A DNA stretch of 62,000 nt from Nematostella vectensis (GCF_932526225.1 NC_064044.1:10194906-10256905), one strand, 5' to 3'. Shown: positions 11,801 through 53,239, counted from the stretch's first letter. Made by a program: numbers and translations. The notes: generated by a model from the sequence alone, not told the origin.

Positions 11801-14800
11801 TACTGGGGAGGGTAACACTGAGGTGTATATGTAGAAGAAAAGGATTGACTGTTAGTATTCAGGGGACAGTTTTGAGGGGAGTGGAGGGTATGCAATTTTA
11901 AGGGGAGGTATGCCATTCTGGTGGGTATTATAGAGCAATTAACTGGACTCTGATCCTCTGCTGTACACTGTACACCCCAGTGCAGAATAAATATTCACAG
12001 TCAATTAATTGTAAAGACGGGTGCTCGAAAACTGTAAAAAGGGGTGTTGAGGAGGGAGCAGGTTTAGTCCTTATCCGAGAAGACAAGGGATTAACAGTCC
12101 CCAATGTAGCCAGATTTGTACACCTATTTTTACACACCCAAGTTGACCTGACATGGTTGAAACCTTGGTCCACTTGCTTATAGGAGACGAAGCCCCTCCA
12201 ATGAGCTATCGCTCTCACCTTTGTTTATTTATTTTTCAGTACCTAAATTCAGGGCCGGGTGGTATTGCTGGCGCATTTGTCCACGAGAAACATGCATATA
12301 ACTTCGAACTTCCAAAGTAAGTAAGCGCACATGCACTATTCAAGCATAACTGGATGTTTTTGTTATGGCTACGGGATGCTTATGACTCCCGTACAGAGGC
12401 CTCTTTTCTTTATATTTTACCGGGCTTGGGTTCATGGGTAAAGAGAACAAGATATCGTACTGACTGACAAACTTTATCAACAACAGACATAAAACACATG
12501 GCCGAGAACAAAGGACCACCTGTGTCAACAAGGGCTCATTATGTATGCCTGCGCAAAATTATTATTCTTGTGCCTGCACAAAATTGGTATTCCTGCGGAA
12601 AAAAAAACCGGGTAATTTCGGTCACTACTACTGTATCCTTCCTTGTAGGTTTGCTGGTTGGTGGGGGACAGACAGAAATAGCAGATTTCAGATGAGAAAA
12701 GGTAAGTCTCTCAAAGGCGTTCGTGCACATTTACAGTATATAGGGGCTTATTTTTAAGGTTTCACAAATGTGATTCTACTAAGCGCAGATAAACTAAGAG
12801 GGGAATCTGCGATACTCCAGTTGGACGGGCCTCAACAGCCAGATATATGTCAGAGTTGAATTGTCTGCTCTTTGTTTGTCTGAGTGTGTGACACTAAGAG
12901 CGGCTGCTAAGCAGACTAGAGTCAATAAAACTTGTTTTTTTTTTTTTTCAGAGTTTACTTGACTCATCATTAAAGCCGCATTGTCACCAGTTTACTTCCG
13001 GTCGATTACGTAACAATCTCCAATGATTTTTAACGGAAAACGCGAAAATATTTCAAAATATTGAAAGCAGTGTGTTTATTAAAAGTTTCTTTGAGGATGT
13101 GATTGATAATTTTGAGCGGATGGCCTGTTTAATATCTTGGATTTTAATAGATTTTTTTGTCTTTTAACAGTTGAGGTTTCCGTCGGACCTCCGGAAGTAA
13201 ACTGGTGATAATGCGACTTTAACGTGTCCTCCGAGACATAAAAAGAGAAAAACTTCATTTACAATGCTTACACACTAACCCACACTCATGACTGTAAACT
13301 GTGTGAAGCATTCCATATCTATACTGGCAACTAAACTCAATCTAAACTGCATTTGCGACACAGCTTGAGTATCAAGGCTTTATTTTTGCACAGAATTTGA
13401 GCAAATTCCTGGCGCTCACGGCTACCAGTGCTCCAACCCTCCCGTGTTCCAGTGTCTTTTACTTAGAGCCAGTCTAGATGTAAGTCACCTTGCTTATACA
13501 TACCTCTCATGTCCCACCCACCATTTTTTTTGAGGTGTCGGTGAAGAGAATTCCCCGAAAATCTTAAGTAAGCCAAAATCTCTCTGGAAAAAAAATCAAA
13601 ACAAGTAATCCTTGGCTGAAAGCCACATCGACATTCCAGATGACAAAATCGGAAACATACCTCCTTGTCTTATAATAATTGCTTCCCCCATAATTCTACT
13701 TTCCTTGAATTCTGTACTTTTGATATTGAAAACTTTTAATACCACTCTCCTACCACAAATACTCCAATAATCACTGCCATGGGCTACTTCCAATTGTCTA
13801 ATTCAAAGTATAAACTACAAGTTGCTAAAGACATGAACCGAATCACTGTCATTTGACTGGTGAATCCAGGGTTGGTTCCAAGGGCTCAATAGACCTACCC
13901 CTTTAAGCTCCGATACAGTTGAGCACTAGGAAAACTTTGGTGAATTGTCAAAAATTGATCAATCCTGTTTAAGTCGGCCGCAGTACTTCACAAAGAATGG
14001 TATGTTTTAGAGTCGAATCGAAAAACGGAAATATTGTACCAAGCCTACCCCCCTTCGGATGACTAACTTGTGATAATTCTATAGGTTTTCGAGAAGACTT
14101 CTGTTAAAGAAATTCGTGCTAAAGGAGACCTTTTGACAGGTATGCTTATCTGCCTATTTTTAGCCTATTTTTAGAGAATCCGCCTATTCTTATTCAATAG
14201 AATCAGAGGCAGTGGAGTGATGTTTGGCGGCGCACTCTTTGCTGCCCCCTCTGCCACCTCCCCTCACCCCCTGGCCCCATTATCACTGCCTACATGCCCC
14301 CCTTCCAACCTCTGCTACCTCCCCTCCTGCCCCCTCTGACACCACCCCTCACCCCCTAGCCCCATTATCACTGCCCACCCCCGCCCCCTCTGACACCACC
14401 CCCATTCCCCTCTGCTGCTGCCCTCCATCCCCTCCTCCCCCTGTCCTTTCCTCTCGCTGCCCGAACTGAAAAAAATGCCCTTCGCTATTGAAAGACTCCA
14501 AACATATACCGGTACGCAGTATTTCAGAAACAGACATGAAATCCTAGAACAACTGAAACCAATCATGTTTTTTTATTTGCAGCTTATTTAGAGCTTCTAC
14601 TTCTACACTATTTCTCACCATCTAACGACATCACTAAAAACGGCAAAACCCCACATGTCTCTATAATAACACCCACGGACCCGAAAGACCGCGGATGCCA
14701 GCTGTCAGTGAAATTCTCAGTCCCTGTTGATAAGGTGTTTGAAGAGCTGTGTAAACGAGGCTTTGTGGTAAGTACAATAATGAACCCTTAATAAAACCTG

Positions 14801-15451
14801 TAGTTTTGTTGTTGTTGTTGTTGTTTCTCTTCAATCAATATTTCTAGGAGCAGGCTTTTGTAGGGGTTGCAACCATAAGGAAAAAAGTCACCTAAGTTTC
14901 TTCGTGCTTCACCCCCCCACCCACCCCTCATTTCACAAACACCTCCCCTCTGTGAGAACAAAAATGCTATTAAAAGAATCACCTCTATTTTTTTTCGTTC
15001 TCGTAACCACCCGAGTTCACCTACCCTACCCTACCCTACCCTACCCTACCCTACCCTACCCTACCCTACCCTACCCTACCCTACCCTACCCTACCCTACC
15101 CTACCCTACCCTACCCTACCCTACCCTACCCTACCCTACCCTACCCTACCCTACCCCTTAAAAGAACCCTTTATTGCCTTTTTATTTGTATACTTCTACA
15201 TTCAATAGCTCAATTTATTGCCTTGCGGGTTTGTGTTATCAGACATCTTATTTTCAGATAAATTGTTACCGTAAAGATTATTAGCATCGTCTTCTTGTTT
15301 GTCACGTGACCTTTTCTTTCTCCAGGGAGACATACGTCACCCAGACGTCATGCGCATTGCGCCAGCACCGCTGTACAACTCGTTCGCGGACGTACATCGA
15401 TTTATATCCATGCTCAATGCCGCCTTTAAAACCATCACTCCGAATAGCTGA
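5859..15451 (+). CDS. KYNU: Kynureninase, complete, 14 exons
   Basis: PLP-dependent hydrolase of the kynurenine pathway of tryptophan breakdown (kynurenine to anthranilate, 3-hydroxykynurenine to 3-hydroxyanthranilate; both release alanine). Exons read by phase: 5859-6036, 7901-8021, 8585-8667, 8758-8891, 9673-9747, 10167-10248, 11313-11377, 11470-11568, 12240-12316, 12649-12701, 13394-13479, 14085-14139, 14583-14767, 15326-15451. Every junction is GT-AG, every phase matches, and the total is 1419 nt (472 aa plus stop), close to the usual ~465 aa. Signatures include [11 protein letters not shown] (exon 2), [12 protein letters not shown] (exon 4), [16 protein letters not shown] and the PLP-lysine CWCTYK (exon 8), [19 protein letters not shown] (exon 9) and [11 protein letters not shown] near the C-terminus. 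The start is the first ATG of an open exon and gives a plausible N-terminus. Confidence 0.96.
6356..6855. mobile_element. Large foldback element in kynureninase intron 1
   Basis: Arms of about 165 bp at 6356-6530 and 6695-6855 are inverted copies of each other with substitutions. Shared landmarks are the outer TATAGCCTACCTGT, an AAAACACAGAGTTC block, a G-rich (or C-rich) tract and an inner CTTTTTCGTT. They flank about 165 bp of unrelated sequence. This is consistent with a non-autonomous foldback/MITE element. Open frames over it are arm sequence only. Confidence 0.65.
6870..7900 (+). other. KYNU: Kynureninase intron 1, remainder
   Basis: AT-rich intron between the foldback element and exon 2. 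Short poly-C/G tracts occur near 6975 and 7490. No exon, RNA gene or further repeat was recognised. Confidence 0.5.
9348..9512 (+). repeat. ~20-bp minisatellite (ATCAGGTGATGGCGATGTA) in kynureninase intron 4
   Basis: About eight head-to-tail copies of ATCAGGTGATGGCGATGTA with single-base variants (GGTGATGTA). It runs directly into a second, longer duplication at 9513-9672. Confidence 0.85.
9513..9672 (+). repeat. ~87-bp tandem duplication that copies the exon-5 splice acceptor
   Basis: Two tandem units share GATGGCGATGGTGGCTATTA, a T-rich tract, and TAATGGCTCTGTAATTTTTT ending in the acceptor AGTATGCCG. The right-hand acceptor (AG at 9671-9672) opens exon 5. The left-hand one (AG at 9582-9583 or nearby) is an intact look-alike followed by non-exonic sequence. 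Confidence 0.75.
10087..10142. repeat. 21-bp-arm perfect hairpin in kynureninase intron 5
   Basis: TTCATCTAATGTGCCATATTG at 10087-10107 is repeated as its reverse complement at 10122-10142, with a 14-base loop. It could be a remnant of a small foldback element. No target duplication was found. Confidence 0.7.
10505..10680 (+). mobile_element. tRNA-derived SINE-like insertion
   Basis: The left part resembles a tRNA promoter: an A-box-like CAGTTGGTTGAGTG and about 45 bp later a B-box-like GGCTTTGATTCC. A stem-forming TGTCACAG...CTGTGTGACA lies between. The right end is A-rich (CAAACAAAAAAAAC). This fits a SINE inside kynureninase intron 6. The family was not identified. Confidence 0.5.
11220..11240 (+). 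repeat. Poly-C tract
   Basis: An uninterrupted run of about 21 C in kynureninase intron 6. The overlapping proline- and glycine-rich frames are artefacts of it. Confidence 0.85.
11470..11568 (+). CDS. KYNU: Kynureninase exon 8 with the PLP-binding lysine
   Basis: This 33-codon, phase 0/0 exon carries the Asp of DLAHAVGN, which in the family contacts the PLP pyridine nitrogen, and ends on the lysine of CTYK that forms the Schiff base. A 16-bp piece of the exon (CTGGGACCTCGCACAT) also occurs 80 bp upstream in the preceding intron, at about 11410-11425. Confidence 0.92.
12970..13222. mobile_element. MITE with TTAA target duplication (piggyBac-like)
   Basis: TTAA at 12970-12973 and again at 13219-13222 flank 245 bp. 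The ends are inverted: AGCCGCATTGTCACCAGTTT on the left against the reverse complement of GAAGTAAACTGGTGATAATG on the right, at least 28 bp with few mismatches. TTAA target duplication is typical of the piggyBac superfamily. The termini do not show the usual CCC start, so the assignment rests on the TTAA alone. It sits in kynureninase intron 10. Confidence 0.7.
13480..14084 (+). other. KYNU: Kynureninase intron 11
   Basis: No exon, RNA gene or clear repeat was recognised here. The sequence is ordinary AT-rich intron. Confidence 0.5.
14224..14465. repeat. C-rich low-complexity block (imperfect repeats of CCCCTCTGACACC type)
   Basis: Degenerate CCCC/CT-rich units with recurring CCCCTCTGACACCACCCC and CCCCATTATCACTGCC. 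It lies between kynureninase exons 12 and 13 and has no coding role. Confidence 0.7.
15017..15156. repeat. (CCCTA)n pentanucleotide microsatellite
   Basis: About 27 uninterrupted copies of CCCTA in the last kynureninase intron. The unit is one base short of the animal telomere complement CCCTAA, and no hexamer unit is seen, so it is not an interstitial telomere. Confidence 0.95.
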
Positions 15452-16290
15452 GTAACAACGCCTGTCATTTGAAACAGTCACATAGGAAGCTTAATGGCCC
15501 TACTTTGAAAGCGTCACATAAGAGAGCTTAGTAATCCTGCATTCGTCACTTGAAGCCGCTGATTTACCGATCAAGGCTTAGGACCTCTATACTACATAGG
15601 CAACGATAAAAGAGCTAAGTAGCCTAGCCTTTGAGTGGGCCACTATGAAAAGCTAAGTAACCTCGTGATGCATGTGTGATTCATAGCGGTATCAATATTT
15701 GTGTGTTGGAGAGGGAACTCTGATTTTACATTATAGAGCCCTTTGTTATATTATACGATTGTGCTAAATGGCTCTTTTTATAGGGGCACATGTCATTATC
15801 CGTTGGTACACCATAGAACAATTTCTTTTTTCTTTTTCTTCTTTTCATGGATGGGCTTTAGCCAAATTGAACGTTCACGCACCAAGACTTGTAAATGTAA
15901 TTTATCCTGTTCTTTTAGTCCTACGAGTTAAAGATGGTGTCGTAATGTTAAAGAAGTAACTTTTATTACCCCGTGGTAGAACGGTAGACTATTTTACATA
16001 GTTTCAAAAGCTATTTTAGAATAGACCTAACATTAAAACAATTAAAATTTCCATGTCGTAAAACATTGTCATGTGAAGGCGGTAGCTAGTAAAGTGTTCC
16101 CCCTGCTGAATTGAAACATGTGAAACAAGTGATAAAAGAGAGCATATGGAGGTGTGATTTTACAATTCTGAATATAATAAATAGCCTATTCTTCTAATTG
16201 TATTGTTGACTTGGCTTGTCTAGCTTTAGTAACGCAGACCACCTTTTTGTTTTTCTATAGCTTGTCTGTAGTCTGTTTTAGTTATACCAT
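15452..16290 (+). other. Kynureninase 3' UTR and downstream repeat edge
   Basis: Non-coding sequence after the TGA. An AATAAA at 16176-16181 is a plausible poly(A) signal. From about 16250 a stretch similar to 3091-3130 begins (TAGCTTGTCTGTAGTCT) and runs straight into the 21-bp minisatellite. Confidence 0.5.
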
Positions 16291-16295
16291 ACAAT

Positions 16296-18976
16296 AATAG
16301 TAACACTCTATCGAGAGTTAGTAACACTCTGTCGAGAGTTAGTAGCATTCTATCGAGAGTTAGTAGCACTCTATCGAGAGTTAGTAGCACTCTATCGAGA
16401 GTTAGTAACACTCTATCGAGAGTTAGTAGCACTCTATCGAGAGTTAGTAACACTCTATCGAGAGTTAGCAGCACTCTATCGAGAGTTAGTAACACTCTAT
16501 CGAGAGTTAGTAGCACTCTATCGAGAGTTAGTAGCACTCTATCGAGAGTTAGTAGCACTCTATCGAGAGTTAGCAGCACTCTATCGAGAGTTAGTAACAC
16601 TCTATCGAGAGTTAGTAACACTCTATCTAGAGTTAGTAGCACTCTATCGAGAGTAAGTAACACTCTATCGAGAGTTAGTAGCACTCTATCGAGAGTTAGT
16701 AGCACTCTATCGAGAGTTAGTAGCACTCTATCGAGAGTTAGTAGCACTCTATCAAGAGTTAGTAGAACTCTATCGAGAGTTAGTAACACTCTATCGAGAG
16801 TTAGTAACACTATATCGAGAGTTAGTAGCACTCTATCGAGAGTTAGTAACACTCTATCGAGAGATAGTAGCACTCTATCGAGAGTTAGTAGCACTCTATC
16901 GAGAGTTAGTAGCACTCTATCGAGAGTTAGTAGCACTCTATCGAGAGTTAGTAGCACTCTATCGAGAGTTAGTAGCACTCTATGGAGAGTTAGTAGCACT
17001 CTATCGAGAGTTAGTAACACTCTATCGAGAGTTAGCAGAACTCTATCGAGAGTTAGTAGCACTCTATCGAGAGTTAGTAGCACTCTATCGAGAGTTAGTA
17101 GCACTCTATCGAGAGTTAGCAGAACTCTATCGAGAGTTAGTAGCACTCTATCGAGAGTTAGTAACACTCTATCGAGAGTTAGTAGCACTCTATCGAGAGT
17201 TAGTAACACTCTATCGAGAGTTAGTAGCACTCTATCGAGAGATAGTAGCACTCTATCGAGAGTTAGTAGCACTCTATCGAGAGTTAGTAGCACTCTATCG
17301 AGAGTTAGTAGCACTCTATCGAGAGTTAGTAGCACTCTATCGAGAGTTAGTAGCACTCTATCGAGAGTTAGTAACACTCTATCGAGAGTTAGTAACACTC
17401 TATCGAGAGTTAGTAGCACTCGATCGAGAGTTCGTAGCACTCTATCGAGAGTTAGTAGCACTCTATCGAGAGTTAGTAGCACTCTATCGAGAGTTAGTAG
17501 CACTCTATCGAGAGTTAGTAACACTCTATCGAGAGTTAGTAGCACTCGATCGAGAGTTCGTAACACTCTATCGAGAGTTAGCAGCACTCTATCGAGAGTT
17601 AGTAGCACTCTATCGAGAGTTAGTAACACTCTATCGAGAGTTAGTAGCACTCTATCGAGAGTTAGTAACACTCTATCGAGAGTTAGTAGCACTCTATCGA
17701 GAGTTAGTAGCACTCTATCGAGAGTTAGTAACACTCTATCGAGAGTTAGCAGAACTCTATCGAGAGTTAGTAGCACTCTATCGAGAGTTAGTAGCACTCT
17801 ATCGAGAGTTAGTAGCACTCTATCGAGAGTTAGTAACACTCTATCTAGAGTTAGTAGCACTCTATCGAGAATTAGTAGCACTCTATCGAGAGTTAGTAGC
17901 ACTCTATCGAGAGATAGTAGCACTCTATCGAGAGTTAGTAGCACTCTATCGAGAGTTAGTAACACTCTATCGAGAGTTAGTAACACTATATCGAGAGTTA
18001 GTAACACTCTATCGAGAGTTAGTAACACTCTATCGAGAGTTAGTAGCACTCTATCGAGAGTTAGTAACACTCTATCGAGAGTTAGTAGCACTCTATCGAG
18101 AATTAGTAGCACTCTATCGAGAGTTAGTAGCACTCTATCGAGAGATAGTAGCACTCTATCGAGAGTTAGTAACACTCTATCGAGAGTTAGTAACACTCTA
18201 TCGAGAGTTAGTAGCACTCTATCGAGAGTTAGTAGCACTCTATCGAGAGTTAGTAGCACTCTATCGAGAGTTAGTAGCACTCTATCGAGAGTTAGTAGCA
18301 CTCTATCGAGAGTTAGTAGCACTCTATCGAGAGTTAGTAACACTCTATCGAGAGTTAGTAACACTCTATCGAGAGTAAGTAGCACTCTATCGAGAGTTAG
18401 TAGCACTCTATCGAGAGTTAGTAGCACTCTATCGAGAGTTAGTAACACTCTATCTAGAGTTAGTAGCACTCTATCGAGAGTTAGTAGCACTCTATCGAGA
18501 GTTAGTAACACTCTATCGAGAGTTAGTAACACTCTATCGAGAGTTAGTAGCACTCTATCGAGAGTTAGTAGCACTCTATCGAGAGTTAGTAGCACTCTAT
18601 CGAGAGTTAGTAACACTCTATCTAGAGTTAGTAGCACTCTATCTAGAGTTAGTAGCACTCTATCGAGAGTTAGTAGCACTCTATCGAGAGTTAGTAACAC
18701 TCTATCGAGAGTTAGCAACACTCTATCGAGAGTTAGTAGCACTCTATCGAGAATTAGTAGCACTCTATCGAGAATTAGTAGCACTCTATCGAGAGTTAGT
18801 AGCGCTCTATCGAGAATTAGTAGCACTCTATCGAGAGTTAGTAGCACTCTATCGAGAGATAGTAGCACTCTATCGAGAGTTAGTAGCACTCTATCGAGAG
18901 TTAGTAACACTCTATCGAGAGTTAGCAGCACTCTATCGAGAGTTAGTAGCACTCTATCTAGAGTTAGTAACACTCG
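16296..18976. repeat. 21-bp minisatellite, ~127 copies
   Basis: Head-to-tail units of the form GTTAGTAGCACTCTATCGAGA, about 2.7 kb. Variants are sparse and recurrent: TAGCAC or TAACAC, GAGAT for GAGTT, TCTAGAG for TCGAGAG, TCGATCG. Each unit contains ACTCT-ATCG-AGAGT, a 5-bp stem with a 4-base loop. Because 21 is a multiple of three, the minus strand stays open for over 900 codons, which is a by-product of the period. It begins 115 bp after the probable kynureninase poly(A) signal. Confidence 0.97.
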
Positions 18977-48869
<29,893 letters not shown>

Positions 48870-48940
48870 ACGTCAAAACGGTTTGATTGACAATGCACTG
48901 TTCTCAATACGAGAAATGGGCGTTCACGATTTCCTCCTCC

Positions 48941-49170
48941 TGCCTAGTGCACACTAGTGACATAACAACATAGGCGCGCGCACTCTTTTAAGCCCGACAT
49001 AACGACATGGACATTATGACATAAAAGAAAAAACAAGTTTTTTTTCTTATGTCGTTAGTTTCATGTCGTTATGTTGGAGTTTTGGCAAAATGTCGAACCA
49101 TTCACACTAGAACATATGAACATAAGGGTGCACGCGCCTATGTCATTATGTCACTAGTGTGCACCAGGCA
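48941..49170. mobile_element. Palindromic MITE, ~230 bp
   Basis: The left end, TGCCTAGTGCACACTAGTGA, is inverted at the right end as TCACTAGTGTGCACCAGGCA, and the inner CATAACGACAT blocks are also inverted around an A/T-rich centre. It lies just beyond the stop of the LamG gene, possibly in its 3' UTR. Confidence 0.8.
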
Positions 49171-49174
49171 TTAG

Positions 49175-50905
49175 TTGATCCGACTTGCGTGACAATGTTG
49201 TTTAAATTTTGCTTTGAATACTTTTATGACTTTAAGATTGCATTGTTTTATTTATTAACTAGAATCCAGGCATTTTATCGTAACATGTTTTGATTTTCAC
49301 CATAATTCAAGCCGATTTATTTCATAACAGAAAGGAACAGCTCATTTGCATGGGATTCATAGCCTACGTAACCAAGTGTCACGCAAGTCACGTGTAACGC
49401 AAGCCATGTGTCATGGAAGTCATGTGCCACGCAAGTTAGGTCGACGGGCTTTAAGGAGAGGGGGAGGCTTTAAGGACAAACAACCTAGAATGCCGAATAC
49501 ATGTAAATTATGTGCATGCTTCGAATTATGTCTTATTTCGTGCTGTAGAAAGGGAATCAACTCATCATCGAATGCATGCGATAAATGAAGGATTTGTAAA
49601 AAAAAAGGTGTTGGAATGACGACACATGGGTTGTATTTGACGCTTTATGTTGTATTTTTTATTATAATTGCCAATACTAGCACAGAAACGCATGAAGATA
49701 TTAAAACTCACCAAACTCAACACGTTATGCTCGTTTTCTTTGTAGCGGAGCCAGCGCGGAGCCCCATAGGTATAGAAATATGGTAAAGCTATGTGACTTG
49801 GTTTTGTGGTCATCGCGCGGGTACCCTGTGGTGTCACAATCCATCCAGTTAAATCATGCAACTCTCAGGCCCCACCCGGTCTCACGGCTTTTATGTGTTT
49901 TTTTTTTACCGTCTCACTTTAGTGCTTCAAAGTTCATATGTTCACACAGAAAAAAAGGCAGATAGAAAATAATATTGAATGAGAGAATATACGGATTTAA
50001 ATGGGCTGATTGTGGTCGAGGGAACCGTTTTGTCTGAAGAAACTGAGAAGCCTGCGTACGAATCGAAAGTAAAATAATTATAACCGCAAGTGTTCCGGGA
50101 GTGAATGCCTCCCGTCGGGTTCTTCTTCAATTGTAGCAGCAAGGACTATAAAGATGCTGTACATTACTTCGCCCCATGACAGGTTCTCCAATAGGGTTCT
50201 GGATTCCGGATCCTAGTGTGTGGATTCCGGATCCTAGTGTGTGGATTCCGGATTCCATGTGGGTTTTTCCCGTGGATTCCGGATTCCATTTTTGTGTTCC
50301 AGGTTTTTTACAAAACTTTAAATACCTCCAGTGCCTATATGTTCTAAATCTTTCTAATGCCTGTAAAGTTTTGTTTTTACCTTTCGATTCCATTTATAAA
50401 CGTTTTGCGTTGTGTCGCTCGTTGTGTAGACCACATCAAGAAATTTTAAAAGAAACAGTTTTTTTATTACTGTCAAAAAACAAAACTGCATATCAAAGCA
50501 TACTGTATCTTTTGTCTGTGCGTTACGTGGATAACTATGCTTCGATATAAGTCGAAAAATTGCAAATTTAATAGATCAAGGAAACCTTATTAACTCATCG
50601 GGCAATAAATGTTGCTGAGAATATGCCTACTTCTTAGTATATCAAAACACATTATCAGGCTCTGGTATTTTGTTTGACCGTGCCATTGTGGCCCGCTTTG
50701 GTGGAATATCAGGGCGAGTTTAGGAGAGCCGTGGTAAGTATTTTGGCACGAGCCTATAACAATAGCTAAATTAGACATGACTATCTTTCCGTGTCTTTCC
50801 GTGTCTGATGTGGAACGATTACTAGGGCAATAACCTACGCTTTAAGATCAGGCAGGGGCTCGGCCAGCTTGCAGTCTTTGCGCACCAACAGACTAAGAGA
50901 CTTTG
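49175..50905. other. Intergenic DNA; short ~24-bp repeats at 50195-50290
   Basis: No gene was recognised. At 50201-50290 the stretch TGGATTCCGGATCCTAGTGT is repeated in tandem and then varies (GGATTCCGGATTCC). The remainder looks unique and AT-rich. Confidence 0.5.
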
Positions 50906-51020
50906 TCACGCACAAGTGCTTTAATGTAATGTAATGCTGCTAGTATAGCTTTGTGTCTCTACCTGTAATTCAGTCGAAACACTGCGAGAGGTCATATGTG
51001 AATAAACTTGAATTATTATT

Positions 51021-51600
51021 ATGTTTTCTTCGGGAGTTATGGTTGCGGTCTGGTCATCAATGGTGAGGCTTTCTACTTTTGCCAGCAGAGATCTGGGGAA
51101 TTGCCGTTGCATACCTCGTCGAAGGTATATTTCAGATTGTCATCAGTCTGATCGAGCCATTTGAAAGTTACGCTACGATATGGAGATTCTTTCCGTCGGC
51201 AATCGTGTCTGACGGCGACGATGTCGACTATCGTAAAATGAAACGCGTTGTTTTGCGTCCTGATAAACTAACCCCTTTCACTCTCGCCGGAAACGACTCT
51301 TCTGTTGCTTCTGTGGGGGTAGAAGAAGACTCTCCATTTGTCAGCCACTTTCTTTCTTCGTTCTCATCTTCCCGTGTCTCCACCGTCTGATCATCACCGT
51401 TCGCAATTCTCGAAAGTCTGATGTCTTCTTCGGGAGTTATGGTTACGATCTGGTCATCAATGGTGAGGCTTTCTACTTTTGCCAGCAGACATCTAGGGGA
51501 ATTGCCGTTGCATACCTCGTGTAAGGTATATTTCAGATGGTCATCAGTCTGATCGAGCCATCTGAAAGTTACGCTGTTCTTCTGGAATCGTCCAGTTGGA
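51021..51600. repeat. 400-bp-spaced tandem duplication
   Basis: About 160 bp from 51021 (TTCTTCGGGAGTTATGGTTG) recur from 51421 with a few differences (CTTCTTCGGGAGTTATGGTT), ending around GAAAGTTACGCT in both. The copies carry the same piece of the minus-strand frame (AKVESLTIDDQ, TITPEE), so the 3' end of the broken gene was duplicated. Confidence 0.8.
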
Positions 51601-52190
51601 TCGATGACCAAAACGTCTTCGGCGATCGGCGATCGTGTCTATCGGCGACGACGTCGTCTTTGTAGTACAAGACCTGAACCCTGGTACTTCCACCGGTGTC
51701 ATTTACTGTGACCGTTGATCGAGCTTCACTTACAAAGTCTAGCACGTCGTTTGAGCCCGTTTCGATTCGGTCAGGCAGCATACTCAGTGAGTATGGAAGG
51801 GTTCCTGTCAGCTCTTTTGTCTTAGCTCGGACATTTGCTTGTCGCACTCCTCTCCCATACTTCCGTGTAAATTCCCGCATGGTCTCTGCACGTCTGCGGT
51901 CTTCTAGCTCATCACCAGTCCCCTCTTTCGTCTGCGTTTTCTTGGATGGCCTGCATCAGACTTGGTGGATCGCCCGAGATAATCCTCTCCGGATAAAACG
52001 AGTTCGGCCCTGTGAAGTATGTAAAATGCTTCTGGTAAACTCGGAGCATGTCATCTTCCACACAGCGCGCTCGTCTATAAGCATACTCCACCATAGTTGG
52101 CATGTCATGATCGGCACGCATGGCTTTGAAGAAGCACTCGACAGAAAGAGTTGTCAGACTCGCAAATCTAATCTCCTCCAGGACTCGCTC
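51228..52190 (-). pseudogene. Broken gene, C-terminal part: transposase-like region
   Basis: Three minus frames: SVECFFKAMRADHDMPTMVE leading into the 52121-51912 frame (RRARCVEDDMLRVYQKHF, FTGPNSFYPER), then 51880-51569 (GVRQANVRAKTKELTGTL, PYSLSMLPD), then 51611-51228 (VTFRWLDQTDDHLKYTL). The SVECFF-x-x-MR motif resembles the C-terminal catalytic-Glu region of hAT/KDZ-like transposases, an inference from pattern. I recognise this block as recurrent in large uncharacterised anthozoan proteins. Frames shift between segments, so it is not a functional reading frame. Confidence 0.5.
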
Positions 52191-53239
52191 CGCCGATCTC
52201 TGTTAAGGTGTTTGCGAGGCTGGTCAGTGAGTCAAGCGCGATTTGGAATGACTGTCGGGTGCAACGTGGAATTGTCATGTCAGGGCTATTCGTGCTCAGC
52301 TTCCCTGTCCTCTCCTTTGCCTTTTCTTCATGATCTAATAAAAACGCGACCAGATGTTTTATCTGTCTTTTGTGTTCGTCAAACCTCCCGGGGAAATTCT
52401 CTTTCTCACACTTTTTATCCAGGCGGAACACATTGGCATACATCTACATATTCTGCTGGAGAGGCACCAGTCGATGTAACCATTCTAACGGCCTTGTTAC
52501 CAGTGTCGCAAGCAAAGATCGTATTACGGTAGCTACATAGCCCTGATGGAGCATTCCACTGAGCATATAAACCATCACAATGGCCTGCATCCGTTGAACT
52601 AGAGATTGCTGTTGGGGTGTTATCACTGGTTATAAGATCCACCTCTGTCATGGTCAGCAGCGTGTTGATCTTACTTGATGAGACGAACACAGTTCCTTCC
52701 TCGGTCACTGCTATTCCTGTAGGAGCCACAACACCTGATACTGTCCGCGTGATTGTTTTGTGTACAAGATAGCACACGTAGACACAAGGAGCGTTCTCTT
52801 TGCAGTCTCCAACAAGAATGTGATCGTCATCCCTGGTAACCGCTATCGACGTTAGGATACTTGTCCGGCCAAAAGATAATATGGCATTCAGATATCCAGA
52901 ATAGTTCCCATTTGCATCAGAATTAATATTTGTGATAGAGAATAACATTTGCTCGCGAATGTCCGATACATAGAGTGTAAAAGGATCCTTGTGTGATCTG
53001 CAAATGCCAAATGGAGACTTCAAATTACATTCTTCTGAGTCAGATGTCAAAGTAAGGTCCTCTACTGTCACCTGGCGAATACGCCGAGTTGCGCATTCCT
53101 CGTCCCCATCTCTATCCTCATCTCCATTCTCAGACGTGTCAGAACCTAGATTAAGCCTAGACGAATGACAAAAAGGGAGGTGCAGTCTATAACTCTTATT
53201 CGGCCATTTCCTGATCACAAACGTAGATAACTTTATCAT
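52168..53239 (-). pseudogene. Broken gene, middle part: NHL/beta-propeller-like repeats
   Basis: Frame 53239-52415 contains GICRSHKDPFTLYVSDI, SIAVTRDDDHILVGD, TGIAVTEEGTVFVSSS and APSGLCSYRNTIFACDTGNK, four NHL-type strands that would form blades of a six-bladed propeller. It is followed, one base out of frame at about 52445, by 52443-52168 (YANVFRLDKKCEKE, QIKHLVAFLLDHEEKAK), which leads to the transposase-like part. Confidence 0.62.

Noticed and set aside
15017-15156. Interstitial telomeric repeat
   Set aside because: The unit is CCCTA, five bases, not CCCTAA. No hexameric unit occurs.
16226-18973. 915-codon open frame with repeating LLTLDRV
   Set aside because: It is the minus-strand reading of a 21-bp minisatellite whose period is a multiple of three. 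No splice signals, start context or composition support coding.
16296-18976. CRISPR-like array
   Set aside because: Units are contiguous with no unique spacers, and the genome is eukaryotic.
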